Assembly (NCBI RefSeq): GCF_031583575.1
Contig: NZ_CP134146.1
Location: 496,001 to 560,000 of the forward strand
DNA length: 64,000 bases
Direction: 5' to 3'
Origin: Thalassotalea nanhaiensis
GTDB taxonomy: Bacteria > Pseudomonadota > Gammaproteobacteria > Enterobacterales > Alteromonadaceae
The stretch's first letter is position 1, and each line of letters opens with the position of its first letter. The notes under the pieces were generated by a model that saw only the letters and a program-made list of their open reading frames with translations, was not told the DNA's origin and searched no databases. Below are positions 25,010 through 33,959 of the stretch, piece by piece. A program made the translations under genes and the position numbers.

Positions 25010-27103
25010 TTATTTTTTCTTAGCAGCTTCACGCTCTTTAACTTCAGCGATAACAGTTTCTGCTACGTTGTTTGGACATGGGTTGTAGTGTGAGAATTCC
25101 ATTGAGAATTGACCACGACCTGATGTCATTGTACGTAGAGTTCCGATGTAACCGAACATTTCAGAAAGAGGTACGTCTGCTTTAATACGAACACCTGAAG
25201 TGCCAGCTTCTTGGTCTTTGATCATGCCACGACGACGGTTTAAATCACCAATAACATCACCCACGTGATCTTCTGGAGTAAATACGTCAACCTTCATGAT
25301 AGGTTCGATTAATTGAGCACCAGCTTTTGGAATTGACTGACGGAATGCGCCTTTAGCAGCGATTTCGAAAGCAACAGCAGATGAATCAACTGCGTGGAAA
25401 CCACCGTCGAATAATTCAACTTCAACATCTAGTACAGGGAAACCAGCTAAAACACCAGTATCCATCATAGATTTGAAACCTTTCTCTACAGCTGGGAAGA
25501 ATTCCTTAGGAACGTTACCACCAACAACTGTTGAAGTGAAAGTAAAGCCAGAATTTGGCTCGCCTGGCTTGATACGGTAATCGATTTTACCGAACTGACC
25601 AGAACCACCAGATTGTTTCTTATGCGTGTAAGAATCTTCAATTTCTTGAGTGATAGTCTCACGGTATGCAACTTGTGGCTTACCAACGTTTAATTCAACG
25701 CCGTAAGTACGCTTAAGGATATCTACTTTGATATCTAAGTGAAGCTCACCCATACCACGTAGAATTGTTTCGCCTGAATCTTCATCAGTTTCAACTTTAA
25801 ACGTTGGATCTTCAGCAACCATCTTACCGATAGCAACACCCATCTTCTCTGAACCACCTTTATCTTTAGGTGCAACAGCGATTGAGATTACTGGTTCAGG
25901 GAATACCATAGCTTCTAGAGTACAAGGTTCTTTAACTGAACATAAAGTATGACCAGTTTGAACGTTCTTCATACCAACGATAGCTAAGATATCACCAGCT
26001 TGTGCTGAGCTAAGTTCTGTACGATCTTCAGCTTGCATTTCAACCATACGGCCGATACGTTCAGTTTTACCAGTGAATGAGTTAAGAACTGTATCACCTT
26101 TATTTAATGTACCTGAATATACACGTACGAAAGTAAGAGCACCGAAACGGTCATCCATGATTTTGAATGCTAAAGCACGGAAAGGCTCGTCTGCATCAAC
26201 TAAAGCGAATTCACCTGTTGGCTCACCTTCTTCATCAGTTAGCGGTTGAGGTGGTACTTCAGTTGGAGATGGTAAGTAGTCAACAACAGCATCAAGTAGT
26301 AATTGCATACCCTTGTTTTTGAAAGCTGAACCACAGTACGTAGGGAAGAACATAAGCTCGTTAGTACCTTTACGGATACATGCTTTGATTTGCTCTTCAG
26401 TAGGCGTTAATTCACCTTCTAAGTAATCCATTAGTAAATCTTCGTCTGCTTCTAAAGCAGTTTCGATCATTTCTTCACGGTAAGCAGCAGCATCATCAAC
26501 CATATCAGCTGGAACGTCTTTTACTTCGTAGTTTTCAGGCTGGCCTGAATCATCCCAGTAGTAAGCCTTTTGAGATAGTACGTCTACTACACCTACGAAA
26601 TCATCTTCTTCACCAATTGGTAAAGTCATAACTAGAGGACGTGCGCCAAGTACGTTTTGCACTTGATCTTTAACACGGTAGAAATCAGCACCTAAACGGT
26701 CTAATTTGTTTACGAAAATCAAACGAGCAACTTTAGACTCGTTCGCGTAACGCCAGTTAGTTTCTGATTGCGGCTCAACACCACCAGAACCACAGAATAC
26801 ACCGATACCGCCATCTAGTACTTTCAATGAACGATAAACTTCAACTGTGAAGTCAACGTGACCAGGGGTGTCGATAACGTTAAAGCGATGCTTTTTCCAT
26901 TCACATGTTACAGCAGCAGATTGGATAGTAATACCGCGCTCAGCTTCTTGTTCCATGAAGTCAGTTGTTGACTCACCGTCATGTACTTCACCAATTTTAT
27001 GGATCATACCTGTTAGTTTTAATATACGTTCAGTTGTTGTTGTTTTACCAGCATCAACGTGAGCGAAAATACCAATATTTCTGTATTTTGATAAATCTGC
27101 CAT
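25010..27103 (-). CDS. fusA2: Elongation factor G 2
   Basis: 697 residues with the complete EF-G set: [22 protein letters not shown] and GSAFKNKG, then [17 protein letters not shown] and [16 protein letters not shown] in domains IV-V. It is clearly a paralogue, not a copy, of the str-operon EF-G. The N-terminus ([12 protein letters not shown]), many internal blocks and the Lys-rich end (EREAAKKK) all differ. Second EF-Gs in other gammaproteobacteria and spirochetes can specialise in translocation or recycling; which applies here is not visible. It is divergent from tuf copy 2, and its tail has been triplicated. Confidence 0.95.
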   Translation of the reverse strand: MADLSKYRNIGIFAHVDAGKTTTTERILKLTGMIHKIGEVHDGESTTDFMEQEAERGITIQSAAVTCEWKKHRFNVIDTPGHVDFTVEVYRSLKVLDGGIGVFCGSGGVEPQSETNWRYANESKVARLIFVNKLDRLGADFYRVKDQVQNVLGARPLVMTLPIGEEDDFVGVVDVLSQKAYYWDDSGQPENYEVKDVPADMVDDAAAYREEMIETALEADEDLLMDYLEGELTPTEEQIKACIRKGTNELMFFPTYCGSAFKNKGMQLLLDAVVDYLPSPTEVPPQPLTDEEGEPTGEFALVDADEPFRALAFKIMDDRFGALTFVRVYSGTLNKGDTVLNSFTGKTERIGRMVEMQAEDRTELSSAQAGDILAIVGMKNVQTGHTLCSVKEPCTLEAMVFPEPVISIAVAPKDKGGSEKMGVAIGKMVAEDPTFKVETDEDSGETILRGMGELHLDIKVDILKRTYGVELNVGKPQVAYRETITQEIEDSYTHKKQSGGSGQFGKIDYRIKPGEPNSGFTFTSTVVGGNVPKEFFPAVEKGFKSMMDTGVLAGFPVLDVEVELFDGGFHAVDSSAVAFEIAAKGAFRQSIPKAGAQLIEPIMKVDVFTPEDHVGDVIGDLNRRRGMIKDQEAGTSGVRIKADVPLSEMFGYIGTLRTMTSGRGQFSMEFSHYNPCPNNVAETVIAEVKEREAAKKK

Positions 27104-27329
27104 TGTATTACTCTATTTCTATTAAAAGTTACGTTAAAAAATTTTGCGCGGATTATACATCAACTAAGAAAAACTAACATCAAAATTTGATAAAAATTAA
27201 CCAACTTAGTTGTTTATTTTAAAAAAAATTTGCCTTTAGGTGGCTAAATTCGGTGTTTTTACAATTATTTTGCTTATTTTTGCTCTAGAAAAGCATAAAG
27301 TTTAGACAATATCGAGAGAGTTTGCTAAA

Positions 27330-27359
27330 TTGTGCCCCTGAAAAGACTCTCTGTATAAT
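27330..27359 (+). promoter_or_regulatory. Candidate promoter for tuf copy 2
   Basis: A perfect TATAAT at 27354-27359 is preceded at 18 bases by TTGTGC. The tuf start is 120 bases downstream. The rest of 27104-27478 (the divergent fusA2/tuf spacer) shows no tRNA genes, unlike the tufB locus of enterobacteria. The last 20 or so bases before the ATG match those before tuf copy 1. Confidence 0.55.
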
Positions 27360-27478
27360 TGTTGGTCAATTTTGAATTGTTCGACTAGAATTTGTTGGGA
27401 ATCGAATACATATATAGTAGTAAACAAAAAAGATTGGGTTGCCGCCCAGTTGTATATAACTTTTAAGGTATTAGAAAA

Positions 27479-28663
27479 ATGGCTAAAGAAAAATTTGAAC
27501 GTTCGAAACCACATGTAAACGTAGGTACAATCGGACACGTTGACCACGGTAAAACAACATTAACTGCTGCAATCTCAGCTGTACTTACTAAAGTACACGG
27601 TGGTGAAGTTAAAGATTTCGCACAAATCGATAACGCTCCAGAAGAGCGCGAGCGTGGTATTACAATCAATACTTCTCACATTGAGTACGATACAGATACA
27701 CGTCACTACGCACACGTAGATTGTCCAGGTCACGCCGATTACGTTAAAAACATGATCACAGGTGCTGCACAAATGGATGGCGCTATCTTAGTAGTTGCTG
27801 CTACAGATGGTCCTATGCCACAAACACGTGAGCACATCTTACTATCTCGCCAAGTTGGTGTTCCATTCATTATTGTTTTCATGAACAAATGTGACATGGT
27901 TGATGACGAAGAGTTATTAGAATTAGTAGAAATGGAAGTTCGTGAACTTCTTTCAGAATACGATTTCCCAGGTGATGACTTACCAGTAATCCAAGGTTCT
28001 GCATTAGGCGCACTTCAAGGTGAAGCTAAATGGGAAGAGAAAGTAGTTGAACTTGCTGACGCACTTGATTCTTACATTCCAGAGCCAGAGCGTGCAATCG
28101 ATGGTGACTTCATTCTTCCAATCGAAGATGTTTTCTCAATCCAAGGTCGTGGTACGGTTGTAACAGGTCGTGTTGAACGTGGTATCGTACGTGTAGGTGA
28201 CGAAGTTGCTATCGTAGGTATCAAAGACACAACAGTAACTACATGTACTGGTGTTGAAATGTTCCGTAAGCTTCTTGACGAAGGTCGTGCTGGCGAAAAC
28301 TGTGGTGTTTTATTACGTGGTACTAAGCGTGAAGAAGTACAACGTGGCCAAGTATTATGTAAGCCTGGTTCAGTTAACCCACACACTAAATTCGAATCAG
28401 AAGTATACGTGTTAAGTAAAGATGAAGGTGGTCGTCATACTCCATTCTTCAAAGGTTACCGTCCACAGTTCTACTTCCGTACAACAGATATCACAGGTGC
28501 TGTAGAGCTTCCTGCAGGTGTTGAAATGGTAATGCCTGGCGACAACCTTAAGTTTGTTGTTGAGCTAATCAACCCAATCGCGATGGAAGAAGGTTTACGC
28601 TTCGCTATCCGTGAAGGTGGCCGTACAGTTGGTGCTGGTGTTGTATCTAAAATCATCGACTAA
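27479..28663 (+). CDS. tuf: Elongation factor Tu, copy 2
   Basis: 394 residues, identical in protein sequence to the first tuf. In the DNA only scattered third positions differ until the last dozen codons, where the two diverge (GTTGTATCTAAAATCATC here). Enterobacterial tufB lies after tRNA genes and before secE-nusG. Here it is instead divergent from fusA2 and followed by an unrelated mscS gene. It has its own promoter and terminator. The 119 bases from 28646 also occur downstream of the first tuf. Confidence 0.98.
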   Translation: MAKEKFERSKPHVNVGTIGHVDHGKTTLTAAISAVLTKVHGGEVKDFAQIDNAPEERERGITINTSHIEYDTDTRHYAHVDCPGHADYVKNMITGAAQMDGAILVVAATDGPMPQTREHILLSRQVGVPFIIVFMNKCDMVDDEELLELVEMEVRELLSEYDFPGDDLPVIQGSALGALQGEAKWEEKVVELADALDSYIPEPERAIDGDFILPIEDVFSIQGRGTVVTGRVERGIVRVGDEVAIVGIKDTTVTTCTGVEMFRKLLDEGRAGENCGVLLRGTKREEVQRGQVLCKPGSVNPHTKFESEVYVLSKDEGGRHTPFFKGYRPQFYFRTTDITGAVELPAGVEMVMPGDNLKFVVELINPIAMEEGLRFAIREGGRTVGAGVVSKIID

Positions 28664-28690
28664 TATCGATAATTTATAGAACACTAAAGA

Positions 28691-28714
28691 AAGGTCGCTA
28701 ACGCGGCCTTTTTT
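28691..28714 (+). terminator. Terminator of tuf copy 2
   Basis: AAGGTCGC-TAAC-GCGGCCTT followed by TTTTA, 27 bases after the stop. The same structure occurs at 3936-3962 in the displaced tail copy. Confidence 0.88.
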
Positions 28715-28729
28715 ATTGGGTAAAAATTA

Positions 28730-28764
28730 GAAACGAGAAACGAGAAACGAGAAACGAGAAACGA
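28730..28764 (+). repeat. GAAACGA tandem repeat, five units
   Basis: Five perfect 7-bp units, the counterpart of the array at 3977-4011. Confidence 0.9.
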
Positions 28765-28898
28765 ATGCCTTTTTCCTGAATTTATTTCAGGATCTGTTTA
28801 ACTAGTCCCGCCAACTCATAATCTATTGTTTATTAATAGTACTTTCCAAATAACCTCTATACTTATTCACATGATAATTGTTTGTATAGGATTAATTT

Positions 28899-29714
28899 AT
28901 GGACCATGAAAAACTAATTACTCAGCTAACTACTCTTATTATGGACTTTGGCCCCAAAATTGTAGCTGCAATTTTTGTTTGGATCATTGGTGCATGGGTA
29001 ATAAAAGCGTTAATTATTGGTTTGAGCAAAGTCCTCGATAAAGGCAATGTAGATGAATCATTAAAACCATTCGTTAAAGGTTTATGTTCTACTCTGCTGA
29101 AAGTACTACTGGCTATCACTGTGCTCGGTATGATTGGTATCGAAATGACCTCATTTATTGCCATCTTAGGTGCCGCGGGTTTGGCTATTGGCATGGCACT
29201 GTCAGGGACTTTACAAAATTTTGCCGGCGGCGTGATGATCTTGATTTTCAAACCGTTTAAAATCGGAGATGTAATAGATGCTCAGGGCTATGTTGGTAAA
29301 GTTTCAGAAATCCAGATATTTAATACGATATTAAAAACGCCAGATAACAAGACTATCATTATACCTAACGGTGGTTTGGCTACTGGTTCAATGACAAACT
29401 ATTCCACTGAAAGTCAACGGCGAGTAGATTGGACTATCGGTATGGGGTATGGTGATGATGTTGATAAGGCAAAAGCAATTATTCAAAAATTGTGTGATGA
29501 TGATCCGCGTATCCTCAAAGATCCTGAAGTCTTTATTGCGGTATCTGCTTTAGCTGATAGTTCAGTAAACTTCGCCGTTAGAGCTTGGGTTAAGGCTGAA
29601 GATTACTGGGATGTATTTTTTGCAATGAACGAAAATACTTATAAAACATTCAATAAAGAGGGGATCAATATTCCGTACCCACAAATGGATGTACACGTAC
29701 ATAAATCAGATTAG
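28899..29714 (+). CDS. mscS: Small-conductance mechanosensitive channel, MscS family
   Basis: 271 residues, the size of E. coli MscS (286). It has two N-terminal membrane helices (about 20-42 and 60-82) and the pore-lining TM3 with Gly/Ala packing (ILGAAGLAIGMALSGTLQNFAGG, with the break before FKPFKIGDVI). A beta domain with IPNGGLATGSMTNYS and a C-terminal alpha/beta cage domain follow. It opens on membrane tension and releases solutes on hypo-osmotic shock. It stands alone, about 235 bases after tuf. The closest single-copy family is MscS rather than the long MscK type. Confidence 0.93.
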   Translation: MDHEKLITQLTTLIMDFGPKIVAAIFVWIIGAWVIKALIIGLSKVLDKGNVDESLKPFVKGLCSTLLKVLLAITVLGMIGIEMTSFIAILGAAGLAIGMALSGTLQNFAGGVMILIFKPFKIGDVIDAQGYVGKVSEIQIFNTILKTPDNKTIIIPNGGLATGSMTNYSTESQRRVDWTIGMGYGDDVDKAKAIIQKLCDDDPRILKDPEVFIAVSALADSSVNFAVRAWVKAEDYWDVFFAMNENTYKTFNKEGINIPYPQMDVHVHKSD

Positions 29715-29787
29715 CTATTTTTGATAATGTTTTTTAGAGGCCGTAACTGATAACCTCGTTTAAATTGATAACGTTTAAGGTATAAAT

Positions 29788-30219
29788 ATGAAAAATCTTT
29801 TAACTACATTGATGATAGTTTCTACAACACTGATCACCAGCGCTTGTGCTAACGAGTCTTTGAGCGAAACTTCTACCACAGCATCAAATACTGAAAAGGC
29901 ATTGCCAATGAAACATCATACTCCGCCACCTACAAGTGAATTGAGCAAAGCCCCAATACAAGGGCAGTGGTATGTAGGAACATTAAAATTTTACAATCTT
30001 GAAGGGGGGTTCTTTGGCTTTACTGGTGATAATGGCGAACGCTTTTTACCATTAAACCTAGATAAAAAATATCAGCAAAATGGGGCCAAAATAAAGATTT
30101 TTGGTAAAGTTGATAACGATATAATGACCATTCAACAATGGGGAAAACCATTTAGAGTTGAGCAAGTTGAAATTATTAAAGCCGGTAAACAATCAACTGT
30201 AAATCCCAATGATATCTAA
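29788..30219 (+). CDS. Small predicted lipoprotein of unknown function
   Basis: 143 residues. A signal with lipobox LITSAC predicts lipidation at about Cys21. A Ser/Thr- and Pro-rich linker (to about residue 55) comes before one compact domain with alternating beta pattern (GQWYVGTLKFYNLEGGFFGF, then ERFLPLNLDKKY, KIKIFGKV). The domain could be a small OB-like or beta-barrel fold. I do not recognise the family. It has an AAGG site before the ATG and no clear operon partners, lying between mscS and a convergent phosphatase gene. Confidence 0.75.
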   Translation: MKNLLTTLMIVSTTLITSACANESLSETSTTASNTEKALPMKHHTPPPTSELSKAPIQGQWYVGTLKFYNLEGGFFGFTGDNGERFLPLNLDKKYQQNGAKIKIFGKVDNDIMTIQQWGKPFRVEQVEIIKAGKQSTVNPNDI

Positions 30220-30226
30220 CATAGCC

Positions 30227-30757
30227 CTAGTCACTACAAACAAAGCTTTGTTGTAAGATATTTAATTGCACAGCATCTTTAAAGATAACAACCTGATAAA
30301 TTCTGTTGTAAATAGACTCATCAAAACTACCTAATGGCTGGTTTGCTAATAAACCAGCTAACACTGCAGTAGTATTACTATGGCCAACAACCATTGCATT
30401 CTCATGATTGTGTTTTAACTTTGTGGCCAGTAATTGTAATTCTTTGGGGTTGTAATTCGTTATATCTAAGCTCTTATTAATAGCAACGGGCTGTGCTGTT
30501 TGCATAGTTCGTTTAAAGTTAGTGCTATAGAGCTTATCTAAATTAACAAGTTTTAATTGATTTGCTACAGCGGCAGCTCTTTCATGACCGCACGTTGTTA
30601 ATTCAGGATCTTTAATATTTAATTGTTTTTCTGCATGTCTGACTAAATAAATCGTAAAGCTTTTCTCTGTTATTGCTGTTTCTGCATTAGATGCAGAAGC
30701 AGAGTGCAAACTTAAAGAAAATACAATTAACCCTAAGCTAAATATTTTATTAAGCAT
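30227..30757 (-). CDS. Exported histidine phosphatase family protein
   Basis: 176 residues. A signal peptide (about 1-22) precedes a histidine phosphatase domain: the catalytic RHAEK at residues 40-44, then STNFKRTMQTAQP and the second-His motif VVGHSNTT. The substrate is unknown. Related small members include SixA-type protein phosphatases and phosphoglycerate-mutase-like enzymes, but export argues for a periplasmic substrate. The ATG overlaps the end of the desaturase gene by 8 bases, so the two are co-transcribed. A link to lipids is only inferred from that. Confidence 0.85.
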   Translation of the reverse strand: MLNKIFSLGLIVFSLSLHSASASNAETAITEKSFTIYLVRHAEKQLNIKDPELTTCGHERAAAVANQLKLVNLDKLYSTNFKRTMQTAQPVAINKSLDITNYNPKELQLLATKLKHNHENAMVVGHSNTTAVLAGLLANQPLGSFDESIYNRIYQVVIFKDAVQLNILQQSFVCSD

Positions 30758-31868
30758 ATTGTGCCCTCAATAAATCCCAGTTTTTATAACGTAGGTTTAG
30801 ATTTTCTTTTAATTCTTTGTAATGTTGCACTAAGCTTGAGCGTTCAACATCTTCAGATAGTTGATTACCTTTTTGCGCGATCAGTTTTTTCTTTGTTTCA
30901 TAATACAAAGTCATATGATCTATAAGTAAGTCATATTCATGCTGCAGTTTGCTAATTAACTCTTCAGCATGAATAGAATGCTGTAATTTAGTTTGGCTAT
31001 TAACTAATTGCATATGAGCTTTAGCCTTAGCTATTTTATCTTCAGGGGTTTTTCGTAAACTATGCGCTAAATTTAAATAGCTGCACACTTTGATAATCCA
31101 TTTGGTTGGGTCAAAATGAAACCAACGTATGCCATTGCGATAGTCATTTTCAAAGATGTGATGAAAATTATGGTAACCCTCGCCAAATGTGAAAAACGCT
31201 AATATTCCATTATCACGGGCAGTGTTTTTCTTCGTATAGGTTTGCTTTCCCCAAATATGGGCAAGTGAGTTAATGAAGAAAGTCGTATGATGGCTTAGTA
31301 CTAATCGCATTACACCAATAAGTAATATGCTCGACCAAACATCGCCATGTAATAAGCCCAGACCAATAGGAATACCAAAGTTAGTAATAATAGTAAGTAA
31401 TAGATAGTTTTTGTGCTGCCACATTACTATTTTTTCTTTCTGTAAATCCCTAACATTATCGTAGTTACTATACGTTTCTCGATGGTAATCTCTTAACATC
31501 CAACCAATATGTGAAAACCAAAAACCTTTTTTGGCAGAGTAAGGGTCAACGTCATTATTGTCGACATGCTTATGATGCACTCGATGATCAGAACTCCAAT
31601 GCAAAATACTATTTTGTAGGGCAAATGCGCCGCCAATTGCATAAATGAATCTTACTGATGCGTGCGCCTTGTATGTACGGTGTGACCATAAACGATGGTA
31701 ACCAGCGGTAATAGAAATACCACAAAAGCAAAAACAAATGATTGCGGTTATTATTTCAAAGCTGTCAAATCCGTGGGTAATGGCTCTATAAGGAACGGCA
31801 ACTGCTGCGACAAGGAAAGTGGCTAAGAAAACTAGGATATTTATCCATAGTAAACGAGGCTTGGTCAT
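30750..31868 (-). CDS. Membrane fatty acid desaturase (delta-9 acyl-CoA type)
   Basis: 372 residues. The three histidine boxes of di-iron membrane desaturases are present: HRLWSH (58-63), HRVHH (95-99) and HNFHH (233-237), with hydrophobic segments between them. An extra C-terminal region (about 270-372) is charged and helical and may form a coiled coil. The enzyme introduces a cis double bond into saturated acyl chains, raising membrane fluidity. It is divergent from fabR, and the shared spacer carries a FabR-type operator, so repression by FabR is likely. Confidence 0.92.
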   Translation of the reverse strand: MTKPRLLWINILVFLATFLVAAVAVPYRAITHGFDSFEIITAIICFCFCGISITAGYHRLWSHRTYKAHASVRFIYAIGGAFALQNSILHWSSDHRVHHKHVDNNDVDPYSAKKGFWFSHIGWMLRDYHRETYSNYDNVRDLQKEKIVMWQHKNYLLLTIITNFGIPIGLGLLHGDVWSSILLIGVMRLVLSHHTTFFINSLAHIWGKQTYTKKNTARDNGILAFFTFGEGYHNFHHIFENDYRNGIRWFHFDPTKWIIKVCSYLNLAHSLRKTPEDKIAKAKAHMQLVNSQTKLQHSIHAEELISKLQHEYDLLIDHMTLYYETKKKLIAQKGNQLSEDVERSSLVQHYKELKENLNLRYKNWDLLRAQYA

Positions 31869-31894
31869 TAAAATCTCTTCTATATAATCATTTG

Positions 31895-31912
31895 AGCGTA
31901 CAAGTGTACACT
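31895..31912. promoter_or_regulatory. FabR-type operator between desaturase and fabR
   Basis: AGCGTACAAGTGTACACT is an 18-base near-palindrome of the kind described as the FabR (YijC) site at E. coli fabA and fabB. It lies 27 bases before the desaturase start, where it would control that gene and perhaps fabR itself. Confidence 0.75.
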
Positions 31913-32009
31913 ATTTTAACTTTTGTGTTGAATGAGTCAAGCACCAGTTTTCAAAGTTGTGTTATCATTTACCTTAATAAAACTTAATCTCATTAGAAAT
32001 CAGCAAACT

Positions 32010-32633
32010 ATGTCTGGAATTAGAGCTCAACAAAAAGAGAAAACTCGAAGGTTATTAATCGATGCTGCGTTAAATCAATTAAGTGCTGAACGCAGTTTTT
32101 CAAATTTAAGCTTACGGGAAGTCGCTAAGGAGGCGGGTCTTGCCGCAACATCTTTTTATCGTCATTTTAATGATATGGATGAGCTAGGTTTAACTCTCGT
32201 TGATGAATCAGGTTTAACCTTGAGACAATTAATGCGTCAAGCGCGGCAGCGTATTGAAAAAGGCGGTTCAGTTATACAAATTTCAGTTAAGACTTTTATG
32301 GAGTTTATTGAATCAAATGGCAATGAATTTAGATTATTACTGCGCGAACGTTCTGGTACATCACCTGAGTTTAGGGCTGCAGTTAGTCGTGAGATCCGAT
32401 ATTTTACTATGGAACTTTGTGACTATTTACAAAAAGCGAATAAATTAGATGCCGAAACTAGTTACTTACAAGCAAATGCTGCGGTAACTATTGTATTCAG
32501 TACCGGAGCAGAAGCACTTGATGCCAGCGCCGAAGAAAAAGCAGTACTGGCTGATCGTATGATAAAGCAACTTAGAATTATCGCTCGTGGTGCTTTAGAT
32601 TTAAGTTCAAGAGCAACAAGCCCAAAAGGTTAG
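32010..32633 (+). CDS. fabR: TetR-family repressor FabR
   Basis: 207 residues from the ATG at 32010, chosen because [14 protein letters not shown] aligns with the start of E. coli FabR. A longer reading upstream from 31932 runs through the operator region and is unlikely. The TetR helix-turn-helix is seen in [36 protein letters not shown] and [12 protein letters not shown] match FabR closely. FabR represses unsaturated fatty acid genes in response to the ratio of unsaturated to saturated acyl thioesters. The target is evidently the divergent desaturase. Confidence 0.93.
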   Translation: MSGIRAQQKEKTRRLLIDAALNQLSAERSFSNLSLREVAKEAGLAATSFYRHFNDMDELGLTLVDESGLTLRQLMRQARQRIEKGGSVIQISVKTFMEFIESNGNEFRLLLRERSGTSPEFRAAVSREIRYFTMELCDYLQKANKLDAETSYLQANAAVTIVFSTGAEALDASAEEKAVLADRMIKQLRIIARGALDLSSRATSPKG

Positions 32634-32657
32634 GGCTTGTTTGAACATAGAAAGGAA

Positions 32658-33752
32658 CTATTTACGGGTTAAAATTACACCGCATTCAATATGATCGGTA
32701 TAAGGAAATTGGTCAAACAGGGCAAAATTATCCACTTTGTGAGTTTTACAAAGGATTTCTAAATTGTCATGTAACGTATGCGGGTTACAAGAAATATAGA
32801 TAATCTTTTTAAATCGAGATACCAGCTCACACGATGCATCATCCATTCCTGCTCTAGGTGGATCGACTAAAACGGTATCGTAATTATACTTACTCAAGTC
32901 AAAGCCCTGTAGGCGACGAAATTCACGTTCACCATTCATCGCTTGGCTAAACTCTTCACTCGACATTCTAATAATATCTAAATTTTCAATATTATTGGCT
33001 TTGATATTAACTTGAGCAGAATGCACTGAGCTTTTAGATATTTCGGTGGCCAACACTTTGTCAAAATTTGGCGCTAAGGCAATACTAAAATTACCGTTAC
33101 CACAGTAAAGCTCAACTAAGTCACCCTTGGCATTTGTCGTTGCATCGCTAGCCCAAGCAAGCATTTTTTCATTCACACCACCGTTAGGCTGGGTAAAACT
33201 GTTTTCCACTTGTTGGTATTTTAATTGCTTACCTTTAACGTTCAGTACTTCAGTAACATACTCTTTATCTAATACAATTTTTAGTTTACGAGCGCGACCA
33301 ATAATATCAACAGGGGCTATTGTTGATAGAGCTGTTTTTAATTGCTGTGCTTGCTCATGCCATTCATCGTCCAGTTGCTTATGATAGAGCAAACTAACTA
33401 ACAACTCGCCACTAAGCGTTGAGAGAAAATCAACTTGGAATAACTTACGACGTAATATTTCATTATCTCGAATGTTGTCCAATAGCGCTTTCATTGCATC
33501 GTTAATAAGTTGACTGGCTACAGGGAAGTGATCAACCCGATACTTTTCACGAGTTTCTTTATTAAACATGATGTAATACAGATCATCACCTTCATGCCAC
33601 ACCCTAAATTCAGCGCGTAATCGGTAGTTCAAAGGTTCAGAAGTAAACACTTCTGCCTTTGGTACTCCAAACGGAGCAAACAGAGCCGACATAGCAGTTT
33701 CTTTCTCATCAAGTTGAGCTTGATAATTGTCTGGGTGTATGTGACTGAACAT
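32658..33752 (-). CDS. trmA: tRNA (uracil-5-)-methyltransferase TrmA
   Basis: 364 residues, the length of E. coli TrmA (366). It makes m5U54 in the T-loop of tRNAs using S-adenosylmethionine. The SAM-binding motif [16 protein letters not shown], the DPPRAG motif, the catalytic-Cys segment [14 protein letters not shown] and the C-terminal HIECGVIL with the general-base Glu are all present. It is convergent with fabR, as trmA and fabR are also neighbours in enterobacteria. No operon partner. Confidence 0.96.
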   Translation of the reverse strand: MFSHIHPDNYQAQLDEKETAMSALFAPFGVPKAEVFTSEPLNYRLRAEFRVWHEGDDLYYIMFNKETREKYRVDHFPVASQLINDAMKALLDNIRDNEILRRKLFQVDFLSTLSGELLVSLLYHKQLDDEWHEQAQQLKTALSTIAPVDIIGRARKLKIVLDKEYVTEVLNVKGKQLKYQQVENSFTQPNGGVNEKMLAWASDATTNAKGDLVELYCGNGNFSIALAPNFDKVLATEISKSSVHSAQVNIKANNIENLDIIRMSSEEFSQAMNGEREFRRLQGFDLSKYNYDTVLVDPPRAGMDDASCELVSRFKKIIYISCNPHTLHDNLEILCKTHKVDNFALFDQFPYTDHIECGVILTRK

Positions 33753-33959
33753 GTTTATAGGTACCTTTCCAATCGTATTTAAATATTAGAGCGCAGAGTT
33801 TAGCGTTAGTTATTCTTTTGTCTAGTAAATCATAGTTAAATTTTCTTATATAAGGTGTATTAGCATCGAAAAACGTGCAGATTTATTAATTTGTGCCATA
33901 GTTTTGAATGCATCTTGCATAAGTAAATGTGATTTCTTGATAAGAAAGAAAAGAAAAAT

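Larger units (their letters stand above)
24469..25101. repeat. 211-bp tandem triplication of the fusA2 3' end and terminator
   Basis: Units start at 24469, 24680 and 24891, each exactly 211 bases. The third contains the true last 30 codons of fusA2. The two others contain near-identical copies of that coding end (stops at 24588 and 24799) plus the terminator, and then lose identity near GAATTCCAT, a motif present both in the gene (about 25094) and at each unit start. The extra copies have no gene body and are relics. Confidence 0.95.

Noticed and set aside
24469-25101. fusA2 tail array as an insertion sequence
   Set aside because: No transposase frame, no terminal inverted repeats and no target duplication. 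Units are copies of the gene's own 3' end.
27104-27478. tRNA genes upstream of the second tuf (as at enterobacterial tufB)
   Set aside because: I looked for cloverleaf arms and CCA ends and found none in this spacer or elsewhere in the window.
31932-32009. Longer N-terminus for fabR
   Set aside because: The FabR family starts with the M(S)[12 protein letters not shown] segment. The extra residues would come from the promoter region.
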